A DNA stretch of 35,007 nucleotides from Bacillota bacterium (GTDB taxonomy: Bacteria > Bacillota > Sulfobacillia > Sulfobacillales > Sulfobacillaceae): positions 1 through 35,007 of the forward strand of contig JAKACM010000044.1 in the NCBI GenBank assembly GCA_021821465.1, written 5' to 3'. Every line of letters begins with the position of its first letter. Position 1 is the stretch's first letter. The position numbers and the translations under genes are program-made. This document shows, piece after piece, positions 8,598 to 17,166 of the stretch. Under the pieces are notes generated by a model. It did not search any database and had not been told where the DNA came from. It was given only the letters and a program-made list of their open reading frames with translations.

Positions 8598-9491
8598 TTA
8601 GGGAGACTTGGCTTTACGCCGCTCCCCCCATACCCGTTTAAGAGATCTTGCACCCCAGCCGACAAGGGCCAAAACGACCAGCCACGGAGTGGCCCAACCT
8701 AAAACGAGTAATGAGAAATACCCCACATGCTGCATCATCTTAAGAGAGGTGGCGAGAGCACCTATAAAACCGTGGGAAGAGGGACGTGGGGGTATAAGCG
8801 CGGGAACAAGAGTAATGTTTAGACTTGCGTAGTTTACGTTGTGTATAAGTTGGGCCGTGTTTTGGTCGGTTTGTTGCAATTGAGCTTGAACCTGGGTCAG
8901 AGCCTTTTGAATTTCCAGCATATCCTTCATACTTCCGGCCTTCTTAAAGAGCGTTTGATAGCCTGTCATCTCATCCGTTAATGTCGCTTTTTGCATTGTC
9001 AGGTTTTGATATTGCCGTGTTACGTCTACTCCCGTTTGTGAAAAATTGATCAGTTTTCCTAAGGATTCGAAATGCGTTAGAGTACGCGGCAACAGACTTT
9101 GGGGAATGCGCAATGTCATATACGCTTGATTTTGGGCGTGGGAAGATTGAGTGAATTGGATGTTCGCCACATAACCCTTCTCTTGATTCGTGAATTTTGT
9201 CATATCTTGGGTCATAGACTGTACATGAGATACTTTGAGGCTCAAATTGGCCTGAATTTCACTCAGTCGCGAGGATGTTTGTGCCCGCGAATGAGAATTT
9301 GCACCGGCGGTTCGGTTGGGAACAGCCGGCTCGGCTGCGGCAGCGGCCGAGGCATGATTGATTCCGTAAGCAGAAGGAAGACCCCATAAAAGCAATCCTC
9401 CAATTGTCATGACGACAATCGCTCCTATGATAATGAAGGGGATTTTTGAGCGGTTGATATGGCATTTCACGCTGTTGATCCAGTTTTCCAT
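8598..9491 (-). CDS. DUF4349 domain membrane protein
   Basis: A 297-aa protein with an N-terminal transmembrane segment (about 18-40), an extracytoplasmic domain with the DUF4349 pattern (AQNQAYMTLRIPQSLLPRTL, VTRQYQNLTMQKATLTDEM, then the coiled coil MLEIQKALTQVQAQLQQ), and a second transmembrane segment at about 255-280 followed by a basic tail. DUF4349 proteins are often linked with anti-sigma or envelope-stress loci. ATG 9491 has AGAAGGAGAG just upstream. It is third in an operon with the sigma factor at 10354-10857 and the membrane protein at 9507-10352, separated from the latter by 15 bp. It may sense the envelope or modulate the anti-sigma protein; that role is inferred. Confidence 0.8.
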   Translation of the reverse strand: MENWINSVKCHINRSKIPFIIIGAIVVMTIGGLLLWGLPSAYGINHASAAAAAEPAVPNRTAGANSHSRAQTSSRLSEIQANLSLKVSHVQSMTQDMTKFTNQEKGYVANIQFTQSSHAQNQAYMTLRIPQSLLPRTLTHFESLGKLINFSQTGVDVTRQYQNLTMQKATLTDEMTGYQTLFKKAGSMKDMLEIQKALTQVQAQLQQTDQNTAQLIHNVNYASLNITLVPALIPPRPSSHGFIGALATSLKMMQHVGYFSLLVLGWATPWLVVLALVGWGARSLKRVWGERRKAKSP

Positions 9492-9506
9492 TTTATTCTC
9501 TCCTTC

Positions 9507-10352
9507 TTAAGCTTGGCCCCAGATTACCACCCGCCCTGTAAAGGGATCGATGTAGAGGTGCCCCGTAGACGATGTTTGGGGGTGAGGCTGATACTTCACC
9601 ACCCAAAGCCACACCGGCAAGGCCTTTTGCCATCCGGTAAGCCGGATCACATGATCTCTTGACATTTTTGTCACAGACAAAATCCGAGGATGAATCACAA
9701 GAACATGCCGACGGTGCAGTTGTGCCCACTGCAGAGCAATTTGGGTAGCCTCTTCCCGGCTCGTCTTTCCATATGTTGTTGAGACCACTTGGGGATTCGT
9801 GATGTCGACCCAGAATGTCAACGCAGGAAACCGAATCCCCTGATTATTGGCTAAGGGTCCTTGCATCCGAAGCTGAACAAACGATGATGACACAGAAAAA
9901 GCAGTTCCCAGCGTTTGGTTGACCTTTGACGAGGATAGGGGTCTAACCCACAAAACGGGGCCGGGACGTTCATTCTTCGTCGCCAAGTAATGGTCTACAA
10001 TCTTTACGGCGGGATTATCTTGGGTGTGAGACGATCCATGCATAATCCGAGGAGATGAAGAGGCCGACGCACCGGAAGAGGATGAGTAAAGAACTCTTGT
10101 CACAAATGGCGGAATAACGAACAATAAGATCAGAAGAGCAGCCACAGAGGCACCGACATAGATCCACTGTCTGGGTATGATAAGAGATCTAGGTGCCACC
10201 GGCGGCGGTCCTTGGGGGAGTTTGTGTACGTCTAAATGCAAGTCTCGGTCAGGGCGCGGCAACCCCACTTGCGCAAAGAAGCGACGCAAGGCTTTTTCGT
10301 CGAACCCGTTCTTCTCCCGATTTGGATCCTTGCCGGGGGTTCTGGATCTCAT
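9507..10352 (-). CDS. Membrane-anchored protein downstream of an ECF sigma factor (likely anti-sigma)
   Basis: A 281-aa single-pass protein: cytoplasmic N-terminus of about 60 residues (KALRRFFAQVGLPRPDRDLH), transmembrane helix at about 67-88 (WIYVGASVAALLILLFVIPP), a Ser-rich linker and an outer domain. The outer domain ends with WLWVVKYQP and GHLYIDPFTGRVVIWGQ, which resembles the last strands of PepSY-like domains. There is no clear zinc-type anti-sigma HxxxCxxC motif. The position directly after the sigma gene (start ATG 10352, with its AAGGAGG inside the sigma gene's last codons) and the topology suggest an anti-sigma factor. No named family was recognised, so this role is inferred from context. 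Confidence 0.7.
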   Translation of the reverse strand: MRSRTPGKDPNREKNGFDEKALRRFFAQVGLPRPDRDLHLDVHKLPQGPPPVAPRSLIIPRQWIYVGASVAALLILLFVIPPFVTRVLYSSSSGASASSSPRIMHGSSHTQDNPAVKIVDHYLATKNERPGPVLWVRPLSSSKVNQTLGTAFSVSSSFVQLRMQGPLANNQGIRFPALTFWVDITNPQVVSTTYGKTSREEATQIALQWAQLHRRHVLVIHPRILSVTKMSRDHVIRLTGWQKALPVWLWVVKYQPHPQTSSTGHLYIDPFTGRVVIWGQA

Positions 10353-10353
10353 A

Positions 10354-10857
10354 TTAATCCTCCTTCCAGAGATGTCGAAAACGGCGCCGGGCCCGGTAGA
10401 GTCGTCCTTTTATGACCGCCGGAGTGCTGTGATAGTGCCCAGCGATAGTTTCAATGGACCACTCCTGATAGTAAAAAAGCCATAAAGCTTCACGATCCAA
10501 AGGCCGCAGTTGGTTCAGTGCCCGTTCTACATCCATCCGCAGGGTCAGATCTCTGTCATAGGCCGGCAGATCCGCCGCACCCTGTGCGGTGTCTTGAAGG
10601 GGTTGTTCCCATTTTCTTTGTCGCAGCACATCAATAGCCAAATTTCTGGCCACCTGATAAAGCCAGCCGGGGTGAAAAGAACGGTTCGGATATTGAAGTT
10701 TCTGTCGATAACCTCGGACGAGAGTGTCTTGCACGATATCTTGTGCCGTGCTAATATCGCGAACATAGGTGTTGACAAACCGTATTAAGGCATCCCCGTA
10801 GGTTTCAACGAGTTTCTCCCAGTCTTGCTCTTTGGGTTCGACGTCATTTTGGGTCAC
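10354..10857 (-). CDS. ECF-type RNA polymerase sigma factor
   Basis: A 167-aa sigma-70 family protein with only regions 2 and 4. Region 2 includes AQDIVQDTLVRGYR and WLYQVARNLAIDVLRQRKW, which melt and read the -10 element. Region 4 is LRPLDREALWLFYYQEWSIE followed by IAGHYHSTPAVIKGRLYRAR, the helix-turn-helix for the -35 element. Length and layout are standard for ECF sigma factors. The start is GTG 10857 with AGGAGGAGC upstream. It leads an operon with a membrane protein (likely anti-sigma) and a DUF4349 protein, the usual way extracytoplasmic signals are passed to such a factor. A candidate ECF promoter lies upstream. Confidence 0.93.
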   Translation of the reverse strand: MTQNDVEPKEQDWEKLVETYGDALIRFVNTYVRDISTAQDIVQDTLVRGYRQKLQYPNRSFHPGWLYQVARNLAIDVLRQRKWEQPLQDTAQGAADLPAYDRDLTLRMDVERALNQLRPLDREALWLFYYQEWSIETIAGHYHSTPAVIKGRLYRARRRFRHLWKED

Positions 10858-10889
10858 CCGGTGCTCCTCCTCTGTGCTTTCATGTATAC

Positions 10890-10914
10890 AACGAATGAGA
10901 ACATGAAAAGGTTT
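10890..10914 (-). promoter_or_regulatory. Candidate ECF-type promoter for the sigma operon
   Basis: Reading the minus strand, AAACC and CGTT are separated by 16 bp, close to the AAC - 16/17 bp - CGT layout of many ECF promoters. It lies about 35-60 bp before the sigma GTG, where an autoregulatory promoter would be expected. The match is by eye only. Confidence 0.35.
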
Positions 10915-10929
10915 GCGATATCATAATTT

Positions 10930-11750
10930 TTTTCACCTTTTTCAATCACGGTAATGCGATTGACTAAATACCTGGGGACACCCTTGAGTTTTTTGTTTAA
11001 TCATCCATCCAACCTCATACACACAAAGCACCTGCCACCCTACCACCTTTTGGGATTCTTGCCTGGTATCCGCGCTCACATTTGTTCTGATTTTAGGATG
11101 GGACAAAGTGGGACTTGTGGAAGGGAAAGGTGCGAACCGAGAGAGGATTAGCGGCCATGAATGGTGGAGGGGGGTCTTGGAGGGGAAGCTTGGTCATTAA
11201 AAAATCCTCCGTCCGGTGAATCCCGAGGAGGTCTTTTCCGGTAGTTCCTGAATTGTCAGGCTGGTGGATTGTGGTGTCTTTATCTTACCAGGTTGGATAT
11301 GAGGTTGGATCCATGCCGACAGCGGCCGGTTTCCGATTACAGCGCGGGTCGCATTTTTGTATGTCGATCCATCGTGCTAACTTGCGGGAGTATAGCAAGG
11401 CTTTTGTTTCTTTTTCGATCTTTTTGGTGATTTCCGTGTGTGGACAGGAAATTTTAGTGTGTTAACCTCAATCTGTCTGCAAAAAACGTACTTGTAAGCT
11501 GACTCAGATCGAGGGGATCGTGGCTAATCTCGGTAGTAGTTCGGCCATGGAGAATCGTGGTCGGCTTTTTGAGATAACTCAAGCGTTCAAACCATCCAGT
11601 TTGTTGCATAGCTCATCGGGCAATCAATGATCTCAGGATGTTATTATGCCGCGGCTTGTAAGAGTGTAGAAGGAAATGGGGGAACTTTTCCTCGCTATTG
11701 CAGATATCTAAGCATGACCGCGTGACCAATGCATTAGTAGTTTACTGGGA
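10930..11750. other. Intergenic region of about 820 bp without a clear gene
   Basis: No open frame here has both a ribosome site and recognisable protein character. The only structure noticed is at 11205-11240, where CCTCC and GGAGG flank about 17 nt and are followed by TCTTTT, a weak plus-strand terminator-like hairpin. The right part should hold the promoter and the lost start of the gene at 11751. Confidence 0.4.
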
Positions 11751-12302
11751 GTGTTTGCGGCTTCTGCACCGGCCAATGCGTTAACTTCGTCCCAAAAAAG
11801 TCAAGCGGCGCAAGTCGCACGCCAAACAGAAAACATTAATACAACATCGGGATACGTGAATGTGACATCAGCGACATTAGCTCAACACGGCCTAGATCCT
11901 GCGCATATTGCGTATGTGAAAAAAACCATACAGCAATATCATCTTCGTTATGGGTTAACATCGTCCTCTCCGAGACGGATTATTCCGAAAACAGCTCCGT
12001 CATTATCTCCATCCATTGCGGTGGGTCCCAATACAGGACTTTGGGTTACTCTGGCTCGATATACCAAACAGTGGGTCATGCTGTACTATGGCAAAGAATC
12101 AGAAGTAGGATGGAGACATATGGAGTATCGACACAATTGGGGGGGTGGTTGGGGCGACTATTGGGCGCGGCGAGCCATTCAAATTGCCGTCCATCGTGAT
12201 CAATGGTATTACGTACAGGGTAACGGACGATATGGCTACGATAAGTGGTTCACCACAACGGTTCCTTTCGAAAAGTGGTCCGTGTTGATGGTTCGTGGTT
12301 AA
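11751..12302 (+). CDS. Secreted protein of unknown function, N-terminus apparently damaged
   Basis: The 183-aa frame opens with FAASAPANALTSSQ, which looks like the end of a signal peptide with an AxA cleavage site (PANA). The residues just upstream in frame (..CISSLLG) extend the hydrophobic core, but a TGA at 11715 closes the frame and no ATG/TTG lies in between. GTG 11751 is the only usual start and has no ribosome site. The mature part has a helical segment and a Trp/Tyr/Gly-rich C-terminal half (LWVTLARYTKQWVMLYYG, HNWGGGWGDYWARRA), perhaps a small beta domain. No family recognised. Either the start is non-standard or the gene has lost its 5' end. Confidence 0.55.
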   Translation: MFAASAPANALTSSQKSQAAQVARQTENINTTSGYVNVTSATLAQHGLDPAHIAYVKKTIQQYHLRYGLTSSSPRRIIPKTAPSLSPSIAVGPNTGLWVTLARYTKQWVMLYYGKESEVGWRHMEYRHNWGGGWGDYWARRAIQIAVHRDQWYYVQGNGRYGYDKWFTTTVPFEKWSVLMVRG

Positions 12303-12436
12303 TCCCGGAAATGCTCCTGAAGATTAGCTCTCTTCATCTGCAAGAATTGGCGCAGGTTGCTCTTGAACAAGGAAACGGGCGGTATCCACAGGAAGCCAAT
12401 ACCGTTGGCCTTCTAAATGCAGGAAACCATAACGCG

Positions 12437-12470
12437 TTTGACACCCCCTCCCTGAAGGGAGGGGAGTCTT
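12437..12470 (+). repeat. Strong hairpin, IS200/IS605-like end
   Basis: CCCCTCCC / GGGAGGGG with a TGAA tetraloop (12445-12464) is followed by AGTCTTG. Such GC-rich hairpins with a short loop are typical of IS200/IS605 (TnpB) right ends. It could also act as a terminator for the gene ending at 12302. The overlapping frame 12245-12679 shows no convincing protein. Confidence 0.4.
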
Positions 12471-12679
12471 GCGAGGAACGGGTTTACATCAGCTTTACTC
12501 GCAAAGGATTAGCCAAAAGCCCCCTATCCGGTCGCCTAAAGGTCTCCGGTTACTTAGAACTTATCGTTCGCCGAATCCGGTTAACGTCTGGTCTTGACGA
12601 CGCGATATATTTTACGCCTCCCACGATGGCGGGAGACAACCGCCAATATATCCTATTGTCAAAGAGCGAACACATTTAA

Positions 12680-12775
12680 ATAGTCACACCAATGGGGCGT
12701 TATGCCACAAGACGGTCGCCTGACGGCGAGCGCCTTATATCCCCGCCCTAAACAGCGGGGCTTTACGGCGCGCTG
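12680..12775 (+). mobile_element. IS200/IS605-like 3' end (possible non-autonomous element)
   Basis: CCCCGC / GCGGGG with loop CCTAAACA (12741-12760) is followed by CTTTACGGCGC and preceded by two short GC-rich repeats around GGTCGCCTGACGGCGAGCG. This layout resembles the right end and omega-RNA scaffold of TnpB-type elements. No TnpB frame is present. Together with the hairpin at 12445-12464 it may bound a roughly 300-bp palindrome-associated remnant. Confidence 0.4.
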
Positions 12776-13095
12776 GATAATCTCTTGTCCCATGTTTCCC
12801 AGCGCAAAAGATTCCATCCCCAACGGGCGATCACATGAGCCTTCTGGCCCACAATCCCGGCCAATGGTGAGGCTTTGGTGAAATTTCGACCACTCAAGAC
12901 GACATCATTGCGCCGCAAATGCAACCGGATTAAGAATTCATCCCCCTGGCTAATCCGTGAGGGTGAGCCCTTCCCAACCGTTTTTTCGCTAGATTCCATT
13001 GGGCATGGATGCCCCATCGTCCCAGGGCTGCCGGGTTTGTATATGGTCCAATAAAAATGGACAGTTTGACCATCGTTTTTCCCCGCTTTGGCCAT
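12763..13095 (-). CDS. Hypothetical protein (110 aa)
   Basis: An open frame with a start at ATG 13095 and no clear ribosome site. The second half (GDEFLIRLHLRRNDVVLSGR, then WGWNLLRWETWDKRL) reads like real protein, with alternating hydrophobic residues. Its stop abuts the IS-like hairpin at 12741-12760, so it may be a gene cut by that element. It lies 70 bp downstream of the histidine phosphatase on the same strand. No family recognised. Confidence 0.35.
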   Translation of the reverse strand: MAKAGKNDGQTVHFYWTIYKPGSPGTMGHPCPMESSEKTVGKGSPSRISQGDEFLIRLHLRRNDVVLSGRNFTKASPLAGIVGQKAHVIARWGWNLLRWETWDKRLSSAP

Positions 13096-13164
13096 TCATT
13101 GTTTGATAATATCGCCGAATTACTCTTGGCAGATCCTTTCGACACCTTCTGACGGCTCATAACG

Positions 13165-13752
13165 CTATTTGGCTGCCGGGTGCAAGTGCTCCGTAAAATT
13201 GTAGGTATCGATAATCCATGACCCGTGATCATGAACCAATCGACTGAGACAGGCGTTTTTCAAAGTGGTCTTCCCGGAGCCGATTTCTCCGCGAGAGAGA
13301 GTGGCAAGAATCGAATTGATGACACCGCCATGGGACACGACAACGAGTTTCTTGCCCGAATAGTCCCGAAGAATGTACTCAAGCACTCCCATGGCCCGAC
13401 GGGCCAAGATTAATCGTTCCTCTTGACCCGTAATCCGTCCATCAGGAAATCTCAATGCCATTTCTTGGTGAGTGAGTCCCGATGCCTCTCCAAAATCCCG
13501 CTCCCGGAGATCAGAAACTTCCATTAAGGGTGCGATTTTCACTTCTTGACCTATAATGTCCGCCGTTTTGCGCGCTCGTTTGAAGGGACTCGTCAAAATT
13601 ACGTCCCATGATTCTCTTGCCAAAAAGGCACCGCAGAGTTTGGCCTGCCGAATTCCTGTCTCATTGAGTTCCGTATCTTCCTGGCCTTGCAAGCGTCCCG
13701 CAAGATTCCAGTCGGTTTCGCCATGCCTCACAAGAACAACTGTTGACATCAT
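13165..13752 (-). CDS. Histidine phosphatase family protein (phosphoglycerate-mutase-like)
   Basis: A 195-aa member of the histidine phosphatase superfamily (GpmB/CobC type), which dephosphorylates small phosphate esters through a phosphohistidine. The N-terminal motif VLVRHGETDWN carries the nucleophile His10. The substrate-site arginines are in LQGQEDTELNETG and LTSPFKRARKTA, the acid/base Glu region is LRERDFGEASG, and the second catalytic His is in VVVSHGGVINSIL. All key residues are present and the length is typical. Candidate substrates are sugar phosphates or alpha-ribazole phosphate; nothing nearby decides between them. The start is ATG 13752 with AGGAGG 5-6 nt upstream. It appears monocistronic. 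Confidence 0.92.
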   Translation of the reverse strand: MMSTVVLVRHGETDWNLAGRLQGQEDTELNETGIRQAKLCGAFLARESWDVILTSPFKRARKTADIIGQEVKIAPLMEVSDLRERDFGEASGLTHQEMALRFPDGRITGQEERLILARRAMGVLEYILRDYSGKKLVVVSHGGVINSILATLSRGEIGSGKTTLKNACLSRLVHDHGSWIIDTYNFTEHLHPAAK

Positions 13753-14196
13753 ATGGTCCTCCTGAATATGTTAGGTTCTGATCATCCGATGGCAAAAACA
13801 TCTTTATGGCCATAGTACGTTGGTTCCTTTTTACCCGTTACTGTCGATCTTGGCAAGGCCGGATAGAAATTTTTCTTCTGCTCCGCGCCCACATATCCGA
13901 TCGACGAACCGCACTGAAGACCCCGGTACAGCCAAACCTTATGAAATTTCTCTCTGAATGCGACGTAAGGCAGAGAAATCGTACCGACTCGCCTTAGGGG
14001 TCCATCCATAAAAAGACAGGAGGGCTTACCACCAAACGAGATGATAGGCCCGTCCGATATTTTGCAAGAATCCGCAAATCATACAATCTTGTTTTTAATC
14101 GCATGCACATGACTCGGGAGCGTCAGACATTGGATCGGAGGCCTTATGGATCCTCTTCGCAAAGCGCCAAAACACGACAAGATATAGACATAAACG
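13753..14196. other. Intergenic region between phosphatase and EAL gene
   Basis: A minus-strand frame at 13782-14009 (75 aa, containing KFHKVWLYRGLQCGSSIGYV) has some protein-like character, but no ribosome site and no recognised family. Otherwise I see nothing here. It should contain the promoters of the two divergent neighbours. Confidence 0.3.
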
Positions 14197-14283
14197 ACAA
14201 ATATCTTCACAATAAGTATAGTAACCGTCGAGGAGAGAGCCACCACGCCTAATGATGAAACTGTACCTTCCCCAAGTTTAAAC

Positions 14284-15549
14284 ATTCGGGAATGGATTCA
14301 AGAACCCTCAGAACAATTTTATTTAGCATTTCATCCCTTAATTTCTTTATCAACCGGCCATGTCATGGGCTATGAAGTGTTGACACGCCCTTACAATCAA
14401 CACAAAGAACTCATCAATGCAGAAGTTTTCTTTCAAGAGGTATCTAAACAGAATTTGTCTATTGAGGTTGATCGCATTATCCTGCGACAAATTGTTAAAT
14501 TCATCTATATGCATAATCTCGTTATCCCGTTGTACATCAATCTTCACCCGGATTCTCTCTCAGACACTATCATTCAACACCTTATTGAATCCTGTCCTGA
14601 CGGAGCTGTAGTCTTAGAAATTACGGAACGAGGCAACTGGTTGGGGCCGGATGTGGAAAATGCCATCGTAAACTTCCGCCATAAGGGAGGCACCATTGCT
14701 CTCGACGACTTTGGCACGGGATATTCCGGGCTGGAGAAGCTGGTGGCTGTCCATCCCAATTTTGTCAAGATCGACCGCACTCTCGTTGCCCGGTGCCAAA
14801 TGTACCCCGCGAAACGCAACTTAATGGCTTCGGTTAGCCAGATGGCCCGCTTTCTCGGCTTTCAACTCATTGCCGAAGGCATAGAGACCCGTGATGAACT
14901 TTTGACCTGCATCGACCTAGGAATTGAAACCGGTCAGGGGTTTTACTTTAGTAGGCCGGTAAGTTGGCAACATATCACACCCATACGACCGGAAGTTATC
15001 ACGGTAATTCACCAACGCCAACGAGAAATTCTGGAGACTTCGAGTCATCCTATACAACAACTCGAACCCTTTCTTTCTCATTGGAGTCTCATGCTGGAGC
15101 ACCTGGCAGAAGCCAAATTGTCAGCGAGTGAACAAATGACGACAATAATGAGCACGGCATTTAAGATGCTGCAGCCGTTGGCAATGACACTCTGTCGGGC
15201 CGTTCCAAACGGCATGCAGCCCTTGTTCAGTATCGGTCACGCCTATCGCGAGGTCATTTCCTGGGAATCTCCCGCCTTGGTCATCCAAGCCTTTCGCGGC
15301 CAATCCCCGGTGATTTTACAAAAGAAAAGGGAAAGGGCCGAATACCTCGAAACCCCGGTAATCCAGGCCCTCGGCTTTCCTGAATCTGTGGCCGTAATGC
15401 CCGTGGGAAAACCTGTGTGGGGTACTTTAGGCGCATATTACATGGATCCCTTTAAATGGAGCAACACCCGGATTCAAATCCTTCAAAGCCTGGCCCATCT
15501 CATGACCTTAATGATGCCCCTGCCGCCCGTCTCAATGCCGACAATATAA
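14284..15549 (+). CDS. EAL-domain c-di-GMP phosphodiesterase with C-terminal GAF-like domain
   Basis: The EAL domain hydrolyses cyclic di-GMP to pGpG. The fold begins upstream of the first ATG (14365): in-frame REWIQEP and FYLAFHPLISLSTGHV are the usual first strands. Counting from ATG 14365, catalytic residues are E4 (YEVL, an EAL variant), N59 (YINLHP), E88 (LEITE), D114-D115 (DDFGTGYSG), K135 (VKID), E171 (AEGIE) and Q191. All are present, so activity is likely. About 120 C-terminal residues (FSIGHAYREVISWES, then SVAVMPVGKPVWGTLGAYY) look like a GAF-type sensor. No ATG, GTG or TTG exists in frame between TAA 14191 and 14365. ATT 14284 is given as a nominal start; a frameshift or a rare start codon is implied. 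Confidence 0.85.
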   Translation: MREWIQEPSEQFYLAFHPLISLSTGHVMGYEVLTRPYNQHKELINAEVFFQEVSKQNLSIEVDRIILRQIVKFIYMHNLVIPLYINLHPDSLSDTIIQHLIESCPDGAVVLEITERGNWLGPDVENAIVNFRHKGGTIALDDFGTGYSGLEKLVAVHPNFVKIDRTLVARCQMYPAKRNLMASVSQMARFLGFQLIAEGIETRDELLTCIDLGIETGQGFYFSRPVSWQHITPIRPEVITVIHQRQREILETSSHPIQQLEPFLSHWSLMLEHLAEAKLSASEQMTTIMSTAFKMLQPLAMTLCRAVPNGMQPLFSIGHAYREVISWESPALVIQAFRGQSPVILQKKRERAEYLETPVIQALGFPESVAVMPVGKPVWGTLGAYYMDPFKWSNTRIQILQSLAHLMTLMMPLPPVSMPTI

Positions 15550-15559
15550 TACCCTTGAA

Positions 15560-15585
15560 ACCCCTGAACAAGCCAGGGGCTTTTA
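15560..15585 (+). terminator. Terminator after the EAL gene, possibly bidirectional
   Basis: CCCCTG and CAGGGG pair around a 7-nt loop and are followed by TTTT, 12 bp after the EAL stop. On the other strand it lies about 110 bp beyond the permease stop and could serve that gene too. Confidence 0.65.
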
Positions 15586-15695
15586 TCCGCGAGTCGATGT
15601 CCAAGATCGATCACAACATGCTGATGGCCCAAGAGGCCGAATCTCATTGGATGCGGGAACACCATGGCCACCCCGCGCTCAGATTGTCCGAAACA

Positions 15696-17150
15696 TTAGG
15701 GCATCCGTTTTCTGGATGAAACGAAATTCTCCACATTCTCCAGTTCATCATGGTTTCGTTCGGCATGCTTTCGGGAATAAAGAAACCACCATCCCGTCAA
15801 GAAAACCAGCCAAAGCACACCAGACCACACCGACACTTCGGTCAGAGGAGAGGTCATTATGGCCAGCAGCATGCCTGCCAGCAAAATCAGCCCCACCACC
15901 GGAAGAATCGGCCATAGTCGCAGGCGATAACGAAGAGAAGCCGACCTCCCGCCCTTTCTTTTTCGAATAGTAATTTCCGATAACAAAATCATGCTCCAAG
16001 TCCAAATGGCGGCAAATGCGGAAGCGCTGGAAATCCAAACATACACCGAATTTGGCGCCAAGTACGTAATCAGAATTCCCACAGACATCCCGAGCCCGGT
16101 AATAATCACGGACAATTTCGGTACCTTGAACTGGGAGAGATGTTTAAGTGCCACGGGCAAATATCCGTCTTTGGCCAAAGAAAACAACATTCGGCTTCCC
16201 CCATACAATCCTGTATTGGAAGACGATAGGCCCGAGGAAATGATAATGATGTTGATTATCGTTGCAGCCAAAGGAATTCCCGCTTTAGCAAACAAGAGCA
16301 CGTAAGGACTCACATGGCGTCCCGCTAAGGAGGTCCATGAAAAGGCCACCAGCATGACACTGATGGACCCTATGTAGAGAATCGCTATTCGCCAGGATAC
16401 ATTGGAGACGGCTTGAGGAATAGCCTTTGTGGGATTTCCGGTTTCACCCGCCGTAACGGCGAGAGTTTCCACTCCGCTGTATCCTAAAACCACCAGCGAA
16501 ACTGCTTGCAACACTCCTCCCACTCCGTTGGGTAAAAATCCTCCGTGACTCCATAAATTGGGCATTCCGGCTCCGTTGATCCCCATGACGGTCACAAGCA
16601 CACCCAGGACGATAAAGCTGGCAATCGCGAGAATCTTTAGCACCGCAAACCAAAATTCCACCTCTCCGAACACTTCAACCGACAACAGATTGGAAATGAC
16701 AAACAGTCCGAGGGCTATGAGCCCGGGTATCCATGGAGGAAAGGCCGGAAACCAGTATTGAATCAGAAGTCCGATAGCGGCAAGCTCCGACATGACTGTA
16801 GCGACCCAAAAGAACCACCACATGCCCCCCGTCAGAAATCCAAACACTTCTCCAAAAGCTTGATTGGCAAAACGGCTGAATGACCCGGCCAACGGTTCCT
16901 CCACGGTCATTTCACCTAACGCATGCATAACAATGGCCACAATCAATCCGCCGATAACATAGTCAATGATGACGGCGGGACCCGCAATCTTCAGCGCTAC
17001 GCCGGCGCCGTAAAATAATCCGACACCAATCACCCCGCCCATGGAAAGCAACTGCACTTGCCTTGAACCCAGCGCCCTTCTTAACCCTTGGTTAGGAATC
17101 TTTTTTTTGAATTTGGATATATCGGGCAAACCTCTACTATAAGTACGCAG
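15696..17150 (-). CDS. APC-family amino-acid permease
   Basis: A 12-helix amino acid-polyamine-organocation transporter, importing an amino acid with a cation. The first helix has the family substrate loop (LLSMGGVIGVGLFYGAGVAL). GSFSRFANQAFGEVFGFLTG and VVLGYSGVETLAVTAGETGNPTKAIPQA are the diagnostic loops, the latter in helix 6 and its Glu-containing stretch. Length from the chosen start is 484 aa, normal for the family. The frame is open far upstream, but the extra 99 residues do not look like protein. An AAAGGAGG at 17159-17166 lies 8 nt before an in-frame CTG at 17150, while the nearest TTG (17129) is too far. I therefore take CTG as the start. A hairpin sits directly before the ribosome site. 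Confidence 0.88.
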   Translation of the reverse strand: MRTYSRGLPDISKFKKKIPNQGLRRALGSRQVQLLSMGGVIGVGLFYGAGVALKIAGPAVIIDYVIGGLIVAIVMHALGEMTVEEPLAGSFSRFANQAFGEVFGFLTGGMWWFFWVATVMSELAAIGLLIQYWFPAFPPWIPGLIALGLFVISNLLSVEVFGEVEFWFAVLKILAIASFIVLGVLVTVMGINGAGMPNLWSHGGFLPNGVGGVLQAVSLVVLGYSGVETLAVTAGETGNPTKAIPQAVSNVSWRIAILYIGSISVMLVAFSWTSLAGRHVSPYVLLFAKAGIPLAATIINIIIISSGLSSSNTGLYGGSRMLFSLAKDGYLPVALKHLSQFKVPKLSVIITGLGMSVGILITYLAPNSVYVWISSASAFAAIWTWSMILLSEITIRKRKGGRSASLRYRLRLWPILPVVGLILLAGMLLAIMTSPLTEVSVWSGVLWLVFLTGWWFLYSRKHAERNHDELENVENFVSSRKRMP

Positions 17151-17166
17151 CGATGGTTCCTCCTTT

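Noticed and set aside
12245..12679. 144-aa ORF as a real protein
   Set aside because: It overlaps the previous gene, contains the GC-rich hairpin in its frame and has no ribosome site.
15456..15719. 87-aa plus-strand ORF after the EAL gene
   Set aside because: It overlaps the EAL end in another frame, spans the terminator and runs into the permease gene; no ribosome site.
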